DNA from: Myxococcales bacterium
GTDB taxonomy: Bacteria > Myxococcota_A > Polyangia > Polyangiales > Polyangiaceae
Length of the DNA stretch: 64,000 nucleotides
Direction: 5' to 3'
Assembly (NCBI GenBank): GCA_016794345.1
Contig: JAEUKE010000258.1
Coordinates: 62,001-126,000 of the forward strand
Notes under the pieces: generated by a model
Databases searched by the model: none
What the model was told of the DNA's origin: nothing
Seen by the model: the letters and a program-made list of their open reading frames with translations, nothing else
Made by a program: the position numbers and the translations under genes
In this document: positions 1 to 8,975 of the stretch, piece by piece
Numbering within the stretch: position 1 is the first letter of the stretch
Layout of the letters: each line of letters begins with the position of its first letter

Positions 1-1164
1 CTCGTCCTCGAGGGCCGCTCGCCGCTCGTCGTCGGCGGGACACACGGAAAGACCACCACGAGCGCGATGTGCGCCCACGTGCTCGCGTCCGTCGGGATGG
101 ACCCCGGCTACCTGATCGGCGGGATCCCCATGGGGCAGAGCGAGAGCTTCCGCTTGCCCGGGCCGCGCCGCCTCCCGCTCGACGGCGGCCACCGCACCTC
201 CTCGCGCAAGGCGCCGTTCGTGGTCGAGGGCGACGAGTACGACACCGCGTTCTTCGAGAAGACGCCCAAGTTCTGGCACTACCGGCCGGAGGTCGGGATC
301 GTCACGTCGATCGAACATGACCACATCGACATTTACCCCACGGAGGAGAGCTACCTCGCGGCGTTCCGCGGCTTCGCGGAGCGCATCCCCGAGGGCGGAC
401 TCCTCGTCGTGAGCGCCCACGATCCGCTGGTCGTCCGCACGCTCGCGGGCACGAAGGCGGAGCTCGCGTATTACGCGCTCGACTCCGACGACGCCGCCGC
501 GCCGCCGCACTGGATGGGCGCCATCGCGACGAGCGGTCCGCGCGGGACCACCTTCGACGTCTACGCCGGCGGTGTGTACGCAGGGCGCGCGGCGCTGAAG
601 GTCCCCGGCGAGCACAACGTCCGCAACGCGCTCGCGGCCCTGGCCGCGTGTTGCCAGGGCTTCGGCGCGGACGTGAAGCAGGCGATGGCCGCGCTCGAGA
701 CGTTCGAAGGCGTGAAGCGGCGCCAGGAGCTTCGCTTCGAGGTCGGCGGCGTGCGGGCCTACGACGATTTCGCCCACCACCCGACGGCCGTCCGCGAGAC
801 GCTCGCCGCGCTGCGCGCCAAGCACCCGGAAGGAAAGCTGTGGGCGGTCTTCGAGCCGCGGAGCGCGACCGCGTGCCGCAAGCTCCACCAGGATGCGTAC
901 GCGTCGAGCTTCGGGAGCGCGAGCCGCGTCGTCTTCCCGCCGCTCGGGCGGCCCGACATCCCCGAGGCGGAGCGTCTCGATCTGGAGCAGCTCGCGGCGG
1001 CGCTCCGCGAGCGAGATATTTTAGCTTCTTGTCTCCCGAGCGTCGACGCCATCGTCGAGGTCATCACGCGCGAAGCGGAGCCAGGTGACACGATCGCGCT
1101 CCTCTCGAACGGCGCGTTCGGCGGGATCTACGAAAAGCTCGAGGCGGCGCTCCGGAAGCGTTGA
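1..1164 (+). CDS. mpl: Mpl murein tripeptide ligase, 5' end outside the window
   Basis: UDP-N-acetylmuramate:L-alanyl-gamma-D-glutamyl-meso-diaminopimelate ligase, a cytoplasmic ATP-dependent enzyme that returns recycled murein tripeptide to UDP-MurNAc. The frame is open from base 1, so the gene starts upstream; an ATG at 67 lies inside the ATP-binding motif and is not the start. The Mur-ligase P-loop GGTHGKTTT is at visible residues about 14-22, followed by the central-domain stretch SIEHDHIDIY and the C-terminal Mpl hallmarks YDDFAHHPTA and FEPRSATA. About 387 residues are present against roughly 450-460 for the family, so about the first 70-100 residues are missing. The DDFAHHP signature separates Mpl from MurC. 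It is followed closely by a 6S RNA gene on the same strand. Confidence 0.93.
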   Translation, partial: LVLEGRSPLVVGGTHGKTTTSAMCAHVLASVGMDPGYLIGGIPMGQSESFRLPGPRRLPLDGGHRTSSRKAPFVVEGDEYDTAFFEKTPKFWHYRPEVGIVTSIEHDHIDIYPTEESYLAAFRGFAERIPEGGLLVVSAHDPLVVRTLAGTKAELAYYALDSDDAAAPPHWMGAIATSGPRGTTFDVYAGGVYAGRAALKVPGEHNVRNALAALAACCQGFGADVKQAMAALETFEGVKRRQELRFEVGGVRAYDDFAHHPTAVRETLAALRAKHPEGKLWAVFEPRSATACRKLHQDAYASSFGSASRVVFPPLGRPDIPEAERLDLEQLAAALRERDILASCLPSVDAIVEVITREAEPGDTIALLSNGAFGGIYEKLEAALRKR

Positions 1165-1183
1165 CGAAGTCCCGTTTGCTCTT

Positions 1184-1384
1184 ATCCTCACGGTGTTCCG
1201 TCTCTGTGACTCCGGTGTGCGATCGACATATGAATCCCGAGTAAGCATGAACCCGGGAGCCAGCACCTCGGTCGTGGTGAGCAGGCCCAGAATCTTTCAC
1301 TGGGAAGCCTAAAGCGGCCCGCCGGCACCCACCTAGCAAACTTGCTAGGGGTTCACGTCGCATCAGCCACGCTGCCACGGTTTC
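1184..1384 (+). ncRNA. ssrS: 6S RNA (RNA polymerase regulator)
   Basis: The 230-base gap after mpl reads as a 6S RNA, the RNA that mimics an open promoter and binds sigma-70 RNA polymerase. The blocks expected of proteobacterial 6S RNA appear in order: GTGTTCCG near the 5' end (1192), GGTGAGCA (about 1276), a short hairpin CCCAG/CTGGG directly followed by GAAGCCTAAAGC (about 1290-1316), then CACC-TAGCAA/TTGCTA-GGGGTTCACGTCGCA (about 1328-1362), and a closing GCCACGG. The 7-8 bp hairpin cctagca/tgctagg occupies the same place as the CCTTGAA/TTCAAGG hairpin of the E. coli RNA. The ends are estimates. Its location next to mpl, not zapA/ygfA, is unusual. Confidence 0.75.
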
Positions 1385-1391
1385 GGAACGC

Positions 1392-2345
1392 TTATGAACG
1401 GGTCGATCGAAGAGGTCGGCCCGTTCGCCTTTTGTCTCCCGCTCCCGTCGCGCGCTCGCGTGCGGAGCGCGTGTCGGTCCGCTTCATCTCCTCCGTCAGC
1501 AGATCGGCCACCACGCGAACGCGAGGGATGGCGAGCGCGCTCTTCGTGCTCACGAGGAAAAGCGACGCAGCGATCGGCCCGAGATCGACGTCGAGCTCCT
1601 CGAGACCGTCCTCCCCCGAGAAGCGGTGCTTCGCTCGTCCGAGGATGATCGCGCCGAGCCCGGCTCGCGCGGCCCGCAGCTGGACGAGGAAGTCGTCCGA
1701 CGCGAACACCGGCGCGAAGCCGGGGATGAGCGCGGAGAGCTCACGATTCGGTGACATCCCGTCGAACGGCGCCGTCCACGCGATCCAGTCCACCTGGTCG
1801 AGGCGCGGGCGAGGAGGGAGCTTTGCCCTGTACTCGGGGCTCGCGAACGCGCCGACCGTCGTCTTCACCTCGGCCAGGATGACGAGATCTTTCGAGGCCG
1901 CGCGATCGGTTCGGAGCGCGAGGTCGGCGTCGCGCCGCGCCAGATCGAGGTACTGGATGGTCGACTTGATCTCGAGCCTGATGTCGGGCTGCTTCGTCTT
2001 CAACCAGGCGGCGAACGGCGCGAGGAAGTCGTAGGCGAGCCCCGGTAACGCGGTGACGCGGACGACGCCGGCCGGCTTCTTCTCCGCCTTGTCCAGCGTC
2101 CGCTCGAGCTCACCCGCCCACTCGGCCATCCGCCGCGCGGGCTCGACGAGCCGCTCGCCGAAGGCCGAGAGCTTGGCGCCGTTCACGGCGCGCTCGAAGA
2201 GCGGCTCACCGACCCGCTCCTCCAGCTCGGCGAGCCGACGGCTGATCGTGGGCTGCGTGAGCCCGAGCGATCGCGCCGCGCGGCTCAAGCTCCCCGTCTC
2301 CGCGATCGCCAGAAAGAGCTGTACGTCCTCCCACGGGATATTCAC
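1392..2345 (-). CDS. LysR-family transcriptional regulator
   Basis: A 317-residue LysR-type regulator with the usual N-terminal winged helix (about residues 5-65; FLAIAETGSLSRAARSLGLT then QPTISRRLAELEE) and a periplasmic-binding-protein-like effector domain after it. The GTG at 2345 (Val-Asn-Ile-Pro-Trp) is chosen because it gives the standard LysR N-terminus; the frame is open further upstream but runs antisense to the next gene. It is divergent from the secreted metallo-beta-lactamase-fold gene at 2412. A perfect 7-bp inverted repeat lies between them, so LysR probably controls that neighbour and itself. The effector is unknown. Confidence 0.88.
   Translation of the reverse strand: MNIPWEDVQLFLAIAETGSLSRAARSLGLTQPTISRRLAELEERVGEPLFERAVNGAKLSAFGERLVEPARRMAEWAGELERTLDKAEKKPAGVVRVTALPGLAYDFLAPFAAWLKTKQPDIRLEIKSTIQYLDLARRDADLALRTDRAASKDLVILAEVKTTVGAFASPEYRAKLPPRPRLDQVDWIAWTAPFDGMSPNRELSALIPGFAPVFASDDFLVQLRAARAGLGAIILGRAKHRFSGEDGLEELDVDLGPIAASLFLVSTKSALAIPRVRVVADLLTEEMKRTDTRSARERATGAGDKRRTGRPLRSTRS
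1397..1433 (+). terminator. Intrinsic terminator after the 6S RNA gene
   Basis: The arms aacgggtcga (1397-1406) and tcggcccgtt (1416-1425) form a 10-bp stem with one G-U pair and a 9-base loop. A tttt run follows at 1430-1433. It lies just beyond the 6S RNA and overlaps the last codons of the convergent LysR gene, so it may stop the mpl/6S transcript. Confidence 0.5.
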
Positions 2346-2353
2346 GCGCGTAT

Positions 2354-2376
2354 AGTGGCATACGTCCTTTGCCACT
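2354..2376. promoter_or_regulatory. Inverted repeat, putative LysR operator
   Basis: AGTGGCA (2354-2360) and TGCCACT (2370-2376) are perfect inverted copies separated by nine bases, in the 66-base gap between the divergent LysR and metallo-beta-lactamase-fold genes. LysR proteins usually bind dyads of this kind next to their own promoter. The use as an operator is inferred; only the dyad is seen. Confidence 0.45.
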
Positions 2377-2411
2377 CTCCATACGCCATCGCATGCCTTA
2401 CTTCTCCTCGT

Positions 2412-3419
2412 ATGACGAGCTGGAAACGAGCGATGAAGGTGACCGCGGCGGCCACGCTGGGCCTGGCGTTGGCGGGAGCAGCGTATGTCTCGACCGTCGG
2501 GGTCACGGTCACGTCCCACCCCTCGGCGCCCGGTGACCTCGGCGCGGCGCGCTCGAGCGACGATCTCGAGCGGTCGATCGACTTGCCCGGCCCGGTCCAG
2601 GTCGAGACGTTCGTCGGCGCCGACTGGGAGGTCCCCCGCTCGGGCCTCATCAACCTCGAGCACGCCGAGGCGAAGCGCGACGGCCTCACGGACGGGCCCG
2701 AGCCCATCCACATCTACTTCCACGTGCTGCGGCACCCGACAAAGGGCACGTTCCTCGTCGACACCGGCGTGGAGCGTGCGCTCGCGACCGATCCCGAGAA
2801 CGCCGCCATCCGCGGCGTCGTGGCCGAGGCCATGAACGCCGAGAAGCTGCACGTGAAAAACGACACGCGGAGCTTCGTCGAGCGCGAAGGCGGCCAGATC
2901 GCGGGCGTGCTCTTCACGCACCTGCACCTCGATCACGTCTCGGGCATGCCCGACATCCCCAAGGGGACGCCTCTTTTCACGGGCCCGGGCGAAGCCGCGG
3001 CGCGCAGCGGCCTCAACCTCTTCGTCCGCGGCACCACCGACCGTGCGCTCGAGGGCCACGTCGCGTTGTCGGAGCTGCCGTTCCAGGTGGACGCCTCGGG
3101 TCGCTTCGCGGGCGTCCTGGATCTCTTCGGAGACGAGTCGGTGTGGGCCATCTGGACCCCTGGGCACACCCCCGGGAGCGTCGCGTACGTTGCGCGGACA
3201 CCTGATGGTCCTGTCCTCTTCGCGGGCGACACCTGTCACACGAGCTGGGGGTGGGAGCACGGCGTCGAGCCCGGCGATTTCACGGCCGACCAGCAGGAGA
3301 ACGCCGCGAGCCTACGTACCCTGCGGGAGCTCGCCGAGCGCCACCCGAAGCTCGACGTTCGGCTCGGGCACCAGGAGCTCGCGCACACCGGCGCCCCGAC
3401 CGGTGTGGCCCACCGGTAG
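2412..3419 (+). CDS. Secreted metallo-beta-lactamase-fold hydrolase (lactonase-like)
   Basis: A 335-residue protein with an N-terminal signal peptide or membrane anchor (MKVTAAATLGLALAGAA, about residues 8-24) and a metallo-beta-lactamase fold. The metal motif THLHLDHVSG gives His170, His172, Asp174 and His175; a second element GHTPGSVAY and the acidic FAGDT follow. This layout is typical of N-acyl-homoserine-lactone lactonase-like and other small-molecule hydrolases, so quorum-signal or lactone cleavage in the envelope is possible but unproven. The start at ATG 2412 (or Met8 at 2433) puts the signal sequence first; an upstream in-frame ATG at 2355 falls inside the putative operator. Expression is likely set by the divergent LysR protein. 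Confidence 0.8.
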   Translation: MTSWKRAMKVTAAATLGLALAGAAYVSTVGVTVTSHPSAPGDLGAARSSDDLERSIDLPGPVQVETFVGADWEVPRSGLINLEHAEAKRDGLTDGPEPIHIYFHVLRHPTKGTFLVDTGVERALATDPENAAIRGVVAEAMNAEKLHVKNDTRSFVEREGGQIAGVLFTHLHLDHVSGMPDIPKGTPLFTGPGEAAARSGLNLFVRGTTDRALEGHVALSELPFQVDASGRFAGVLDLFGDESVWAIWTPGHTPGSVAYVARTPDGPVLFAGDTCHTSWGWEHGVEPGDFTADQQENAASLRTLRELAERHPKLDVRLGHQELAHTGAPTGVAHR

Positions 3420-3432
3420 GTGCGGGGACGAC

Positions 3433-3743
<311 letters not shown>

Positions 3744-3843
3744 GGGGTGCTACGCGACGCGAGCCGCATTTCGCACGAAGATGGACGGCGAGCAAGCGCG
3801 TATCGGACGGAGATTGCGGGGCGGACCCCCGTAGAATCCCCAG

Positions 3844-5181
3844 ATGCCCTCGCCGTCTACCCTCCCGATGCGCGCGCTCCTGGGTTCGACCTTCCTTTTG
3901 CTCACGGCCTGCTCGGTTTCTTACTCCACGCGCCCTCTCGAGCCCCCGCCTGCGCCCGGCTCGAAGCTCCCATCCGGCTGGGAGTGGCCTTCGCAGACCC
4001 AAGCGGCTCCCGCGCACGCACCCCAGCAGATGCTGACCGGCCGACTGGGCGGGCGCATCCTGCGACCTTTCGATGCTGCCCGTCTCCGCGCTCGTGTGAA
4101 GAAGACGAAGGGCTGCAAGCCGATGGAGCTGGGGCCGGGCAAGTGGATCATGCCGGACTGCGGTCAGAAGCCGCTGATGGCGCTGTCGCCGACGATCGCC
4201 CCCCGTAACCGCATGAACCTCCAGGGCGGCGCGCCGGACTCGGTCGACCTCCGGACGATGGGCCTCGACGGTCCGGTCAAGGATCAGGAGCAGGTCGGCG
4301 TGTGCTGGGCCTTCACAATCTCCACGCTCATGGAGAACTCGCTCCGCCGCGCTGGAAAGCAGGACATCGTCTCCCCTTTGCACATCGTGGCCGAGGACGC
4401 GTGGGACGACCTCCACATCAAGGGTCACACCGACGGCCGGATGGTGACCGAACAAGCCTGGCCCTACGACCCGGCCAAGGCCTGCAAGCTCAAGGAGAGC
4501 CCCAAGGACATCTGGTGCGAGGACGCCTACCACGTCCAACAAGGATCCTGGCGCCAGGACCCGGGCCTCGCTGCCGAGAAAGATCGCGCCAACCAGATGG
4601 GGGTCTATCCCATCACGAAGATCCAGAAGCTCCAGAACCCGCGCTCTTTCGACGAGCTCGCGGAGGTGCTCGCGAGCGGCCAGGCGATCTACATGTCGTT
4701 CAACATCGACTCGCAGGTCTGGTCGAAGCCGCCGGGAGGCATCATCCCCGACTACCAGGCGAACGGCGACTACCGGCATGCGGTCGCAGCCGTCGGTTAC
4801 CGGTCGACGCCGCAACGCCAGCTCCTCATCCACAACAGCTGGGGCGCAGACTGGGGTGCCGGCGGCTACGCGTGGGTCTCCGAGGCCATGGTCAACCAGG
4901 AGGTCAACGACGCCTTCGTGATCGAGGTCGAGGGCGGGGGCAGCGGTGGAATGGGGATTCCAGGCCTTCCCGGCATCAACATCCCTGGCGTCGGACCGGT
5001 TCAAGTTCCGCAGATCCCGGGTCTGCCCTGGCCCACGATGCCGGGCCAGAGCGGGGGCGGGTCGAACCCTGCTCCCGCCGGAGCCTGCGCCGCGGGCCAG
5101 GTTGTCGACATCGTCTCGCGAGCTTGTGTCGCACCCTGCCCGAACGGGATGCCCCCCGCGGGCGGGTTCTGCCTGCCCTGA
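3844..5181 (+). CDS. Papain-like (C1 family) cysteine peptidase lipoprotein
   Basis: A 445-residue exported lipoprotein with a papain-fold peptidase domain. The signal peptide ends in lipobox LLTAC (Cys23). The catalytic residues are visible: Gln in VKDQEQ, Cys154 in GVCWAFT, His312 in RHAVAAVGY and Asn331 in HNSWGADWG, so the triad is intact. Residues before about 130 would form a pro- or linker region; after the peptidase comes a Gly/Pro-rich stretch and a short Cys-rich tail with four cysteines. ATG 3844 is the longest start, but Met9 (3868) gives a tidier signal peptide. The substrate is unknown; a role in surface protein turnover or predation is only a guess. It stands alone between a tRNA and a membrane-protein gene. 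Confidence 0.85.
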   Translation: MPSPSTLPMRALLGSTFLLLTACSVSYSTRPLEPPPAPGSKLPSGWEWPSQTQAAPAHAPQQMLTGRLGGRILRPFDAARLRARVKKTKGCKPMELGPGKWIMPDCGQKPLMALSPTIAPRNRMNLQGGAPDSVDLRTMGLDGPVKDQEQVGVCWAFTISTLMENSLRRAGKQDIVSPLHIVAEDAWDDLHIKGHTDGRMVTEQAWPYDPAKACKLKESPKDIWCEDAYHVQQGSWRQDPGLAAEKDRANQMGVYPITKIQKLQNPRSFDELAEVLASGQAIYMSFNIDSQVWSKPPGGIIPDYQANGDYRHAVAAVGYRSTPQRQLLIHNSWGADWGAGGYAWVSEAMVNQEVNDAFVIEVEGGGSGGMGIPGLPGINIPGVGPVQVPQIPGLPWPTMPGQSGGGSNPAPAGACAAGQVVDIVSRACVAPCPNGMPPAGGFCLP

Positions 5182-5261
5182 GCGCAGTCGCAAACGCGGA
5201 ACGGGCGAAACGGGGAAGGGGCGAAGCGGACACCAACGGCTGTACGCTCGAGCCCTTCCTT

Positions 5262-6353
5262 ATGAGAGCCCTCCCCTTCGGCTTGCTGCTCGTCGCGCTG
5301 CTGACGGGCCGAGCTGCGTTTGCCCAGGTGAGCCCACCACCCGAGCCAGCTCCCCCGGAGCCCGGCTCGGACCCTCAACCGCTGCCCGAGCCCGAGCAAG
5401 CGCCCGAGCAGCCCGTGCCTCCGGCGCCTCCGCTCGAGCCACCCGTGCCGGCAGGTCCAACCTCGCCAACGCCGCTTCCGCCGCCACCGCCGATCCTCTT
5501 CTTTCCTCCCCCGCTGCCTCCCGCCGACGAGCCCGCGCCCTCGCTCGATTGGCTGATGCCAGCTGCTGGCACCTCGCTCGGGGTCGGTGCCATCCTCGCC
5601 GTGAGCGGCGCAGTGGTCCTCGGTACCGCGGGGGGTGAGCAATACTGTGGGATCGGCGGCTGCCTCGAACGCCCCGACCCGCGGAGCGATAACTTGGGGG
5701 CGAGCCTCCTCGGCGCGGGCATCGGGTTCGCCGCGGTCGGCGGGCTGGGCATGCTCGGTGCGCTCGATCCGCCCAAGGCCTTCGAGCGGCGCAGGAGCCA
5801 GCCGCTTATGGTGTCGGGCTTCGCGCTGACGTCGGTCGCCGCCGCGAGCCTCGGTCTCGGGATCGGCCAGGCCGTGACCTACAGCCCCGACACGGACCTC
5901 TCCACCGCGTGGCCCCTCTTCATGACGAGCGCGATCTCGGCCGGCGTCGGGATCCCGATGCTCGCAGTGGGCTCGAAGGTGCGCACGCCCGAGCAACGCG
6001 AAGCCGAGCGGCAGCGACGCGACATGATCCGAAACCCGGCCATCCCCAAGAGGCCCTACTCCAAGGCCATGATCGGCATCGGCAGCGCGCTCACAGGCAT
6101 CGGCGGCACGGCGGTCATCGGCGCCACCGGCATCTTCATCGCCGACACCGCCGCCGGCGGTCCGGATGATTTCTCGGCCTACCTGGCGTTGCCCACGCTC
6201 CTCGTCGGGACCTTCTTCACCGCGATCGGCGTGCCGCTCGTGGTCGCCGGCGCGCACAAGGAGATCGATCCCGAGCGGGCGCCGCCCCCGCCCTTTTTAC
6301 CCGAGGTCCGCGCGAGCGGGACCGGGCTCTCCGCGTCCTGGAGCTTGGAATGA
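5262..6353 (+). CDS. Proline-rich multi-pass membrane protein of unknown function
   Basis: A 363-residue protein not assigned to a family. ATG 5262 is chosen because it opens a clean signal peptide ending at AFAQ; the frame is open upstream but that part is antisense-like and overlaps the peptidase gene. Residues about 22-85 are a Pro/Glu-rich extended segment (many PEPE, PPPP runs). After it come about six hydrophobic segments in three pairs, with a polar, Arg-rich link near the middle (KVRTPEQREAERQRRDM). Gly-rich helices suggest a small membrane domain repeated two or three times. It overlaps the next gene by four bases (ATGA), so the two are probably cotranscribed and cotranslated. Confidence 0.75.
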   Translation: MRALPFGLLLVALLTGRAAFAQVSPPPEPAPPEPGSDPQPLPEPEQAPEQPVPPAPPLEPPVPAGPTSPTPLPPPPPILFFPPPLPPADEPAPSLDWLMPAAGTSLGVGAILAVSGAVVLGTAGGEQYCGIGGCLERPDPRSDNLGASLLGAGIGFAAVGGLGMLGALDPPKAFERRRSQPLMVSGFALTSVAAASLGLGIGQAVTYSPDTDLSTAWPLFMTSAISAGVGIPMLAVGSKVRTPEQREAERQRRDMIRNPAIPKRPYSKAMIGIGSALTGIGGTAVIGATGIFIADTAAGGPDDFSAYLALPTLLVGTFFTAIGVPLVVAGAHKEIDPERAPPPPFLPEVRASGTGLSASWSLE

Positions 6354-8014
6354 CCCCGCGAGATCGAAAGATCACCCGCAAGCTCGCCCTGCTGGCCCTC
6401 GTCGCCGGCTGCCTGCCTCCCGGCGCGCCCGGCGCGACGGCGAGCTTCATCGACGTCCGTACGTCGCACGTCGGGGACCCAGGCGCGCCGACGCTCCGCG
6501 TGGTCGCTCGGCTCGGGCTCAACGCGGCGTTCGATGCGCAGGGCTACCTCGACGGGGTCTCGCTCGTCGTGAACGACAAGGGCAGCCAGATCGCGTTCGA
6601 CGCGCCGCCGCTCACGACCTCGGGCTTCCCGCTCGACTCGGCCTCGATCGGGACGCTGACGCTCGAGGTCCCGAGCCCGTTCACCGACCGCGGCAGCTTC
6701 GACGCGTTCTGCACGGCCAACGCGCGGAGCGTCGACATCACCGCACGCATCTACATTCCCCAGAACGACGACGATCCGGAGGAGCCCCCGCCTCTCACGA
6801 CGACGACGATCAACGCCCCCGTCGTCGAGACCGGGACACCGCCGAGCGACGGCGTCTTCTCGACCGCGGGCGTCGTCTCGCGGAGCTACTCCGCCGCCGA
6901 CGCGCCGGTGCCCGCGGAGATCATCCCCTGGCAATCGGACAAGGTCGTCTTCTCCCTGCCGCGGTACACATCGAAGTCGAATACGTACGACGACTTCGGC
7001 AACCCCCAGTCGAACGTCGTGCTCGAGGCGATCGACCTCTACGAGGCGCAGCCGGGCAGCGTCCGCACCTTCTTCCAGCTGCCGCTCGCAGAAGCGCCGC
7101 GGCTAACCGCGAGCGACGACTCGCTCTACTACGCAGGCCCTTCGAAGCTCGGAGAGGGCCTCCTCGTCGGCCAGGCCTCATCGAGCGGCGCCTCGCTCTG
7201 GAGCTTCGCGATCACCCCATCGACTTTCGGCGACACCGAGCCGGTCGTCCGCGCCTCCGCGCTGTCCGCTCACGCGGGGGGCCTGCGTGTGGCGGTCCGC
7301 TCGGCCGTCCCGCTCCCGGCCCTCGTCGAGCCCTCGCTGGCCCCCCCTGCCGGCAAGTACTTCGGCTCCTTCGTCTACGACTTCGACCTCGATGGCAACG
7401 TGGTCGAGGCGCGCGTGAGCTCCGAAGACGTCGTCGCCATGATCGATCTGGCCGACGGCCGGCGCGCCGTCGCGACCTCCGACCTGCCGCCGCGCGACGA
7501 AGAAGTGGTGCTCCGCGTGCGGATGGAAGACGAAGCCGGCGACGCGCTCTTCACCTACGAAGAGCCGACGCTGACGTACGAAGCCGCGCTGTATCCGCTC
7601 CCCGACGGCGGCCTGCTCGTGGCGACCGAAGATCGCGAGGTCTCGAACACGGTCCTCTTGATCCGCCTATCAAGCAACGGTTCTGTCATTTACAAGCTCC
7701 GGGCGCTCGGCCGTGACGCGCACGCCGCGCCGCGCCCCGACGGCGGGGTCTTCTGGAGCTTCACGGGCACGCTCACGGGCCTGCCCCCGCCGGCCGCCGG
7801 GCACTTGCCCGATCGCGCGGTGCCGCTCCTCGTCGAGGTGACCGCGGACGGCCAGATCTCGCGCGTGTCGCAGCTCGGCTGCTCCGGCTGGGGCGCCGTG
7901 GGCTCCTCCTCCTCCGGCACGGTCTTGCTCGGCTCCTTCGGCGAGTGGATGGCGATGGGCAGCGCTGTGCAGGCGACCGACAGGCGGAACGTCTTCGCGA
8001 GCGGCGTGGATTGA
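6350..8014 (+). CDS. Large secreted lipoprotein, unknown function
   Basis: A 554-residue protein starting with a short basic signal and lipobox LLALVAGC (Cys about 22), so it is probably anchored in the envelope. The body has no membrane segment and is rich in beta-type, Asp/Gly-containing repeats (for example DSLYYAGPSKLGEG, YDFDLDGNVVEARV, TADGQISRVSQLGC), consistent with a beta-propeller or similar all-beta fold; this is inference. Only the lipobox Cys and one late Cys are evident. Its start overlaps the preceding membrane-protein gene by ATGA, which ties the two functionally. It is convergent with the minus-strand lipoprotein ending at 8022. Confidence 0.7.
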   Translation: MTPRDRKITRKLALLALVAGCLPPGAPGATASFIDVRTSHVGDPGAPTLRVVARLGLNAAFDAQGYLDGVSLVVNDKGSQIAFDAPPLTTSGFPLDSASIGTLTLEVPSPFTDRGSFDAFCTANARSVDITARIYIPQNDDDPEEPPPLTTTTINAPVVETGTPPSDGVFSTAGVVSRSYSAADAPVPAEIIPWQSDKVVFSLPRYTSKSNTYDDFGNPQSNVVLEAIDLYEAQPGSVRTFFQLPLAEAPRLTASDDSLYYAGPSKLGEGLLVGQASSSGASLWSFAITPSTFGDTEPVVRASALSAHAGGLRVAVRSAVPLPALVEPSLAPPAGKYFGSFVYDFDLDGNVVEARVSSEDVVAMIDLADGRRAVATSDLPPRDEEVVLRVRMEDEAGDALFTYEEPTLTYEAALYPLPDGGLLVATEDREVSNTVLLIRLSSNGSVIYKLRALGRDAHAAPRPDGGVFWSFTGTLTGLPPPAAGHLPDRAVPLLVEVTADGQISRVSQLGCSGWGAVGSSSSGTVLLGSFGEWMAMGSAVQATDRRNVFASGVD

Positions 8015-8021
8015 GTCGCCG

Positions 8022-8975
8022 TCAGCGCGCGCGAGAGAGGATGTCGGCGTAGGCCTCGGCCTCGTAGCCCGGCGTGGTCCCGATCGAGACCGTGCCCTCC
8101 CAGCCCCCCTCCGCGGAGACAACGTCGAGGTCGAGCAGGAGCGAAGCGGCGGCGCCCTTGGCCGGCTCGATCCACTCGAGCGGAGTCGCCTCGCCCCGAA
8201 CCTGTCGCCAGACCTGGAGCGACTCCGGGGCGAGACGGGCAGCGAACGACGTGGCCGCGCCGGCGGAAGGCGTGACACGAATCAGCGTGAACGGCCCTCG
8301 CAACGAGGCGCGGCTCGCCGCCCCCGACGCGGACACCCACGCGGCCGGCGGCAGGACGATCCAGAGCCGCTCCGCCTTCGAGCCTTGTTCGCCCCGAACG
8401 CGAGCCGCATAGACGAAGCCCGGAACGATGGCCTCCGCGCGAAATCGAACGAACCAGTCGACCGCGGCCTCACACGTCTTCCAGCGAAAGATCCCCTCAG
8501 CGGCCTGCAGCTCGATCGCTTCGTCGGTGAAGGTCTCCCGCGACAACCCGACCCAGCGAGCATCGCTGACGATATCGTCATGAGGACAGGTCGCCGACGA
8601 CGGCGGCGCGATTCCGACCGAGCCTCCGTCGTCACGCACGGGGGTGAAGCCCTCGCGGTTGCCGATCTTCAACCAGGCCACGAGCGGCTCGTCGAACGCG
8701 AGTCGCCCGCCTCGGAGGTCGATCCGTGGCGCGCGCGCGGGCGCGTGCGCCGCGAAGTCGACGATCGGGAGCTCCTCGTAGTCGAAGCGCTTCACCACCA
8801 TCGAGGGCCTGCGGAGCCCCTCCGCGCGCGCGTCGTCGGGCAAGAACGGCCGCGAGGCCGGCTTCAAGATGGCCGGCGCCGGCCTGGGGCCGGCCGCGCG
8901 CGGGCGCGGGCTCTCGACGCCTCCACATCCACCCAGGAGCGCGATGAGCGCGCCCGCAGCGATCGACCGCGTCAT
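8022..8975 (-). CDS. Lipoprotein of unknown function, paired with a di-haem cytochrome
   Basis: A 317-residue secreted protein with signal MTRSIAAGALIALLGGC, lipobox LLGGC. The mature part is soluble and acidic with a mixed alpha/beta look; a CPHDD and a KTCEAAVDWF stretch supply the few cysteines after the lipobox. No family is recognised. The ATG at 8975 overlaps the stop of the upstream cytochrome/propeller gene by four bases, so the two form an operon and may act together at the cell surface. It is convergent with the gene ending at 8014. Confidence 0.72.
   Translation of the reverse strand: MTRSIAAGALIALLGGCGGVESPRPRAAGPRPAPAILKPASRPFLPDDARAEGLRRPSMVVKRFDYEELPIVDFAAHAPARAPRIDLRGGRLAFDEPLVAWLKIGNREGFTPVRDDGGSVGIAPPSSATCPHDDIVSDARWVGLSRETFTDEAIELQAAEGIFRWKTCEAAVDWFVRFRAEAIVPGFVYAARVRGEQGSKAERLWIVLPPAAWVSASGAASRASLRGPFTLIRVTPSAGAATSFAARLAPESLQVWRQVRGEATPLEWIEPAKGAAASLLLDLDVVSAEGGWEGTVSIGTTPGYEAEAYADILSRAR

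Noticed and set aside
1392..3260. A single 622-codon minus-strand protein containing the LysR domain
   Set aside because: The first 300 codons are antisense to the metallo-beta-lactamase-fold gene and non-conserved; a GTG at 2345 gives a normal LysR protein.
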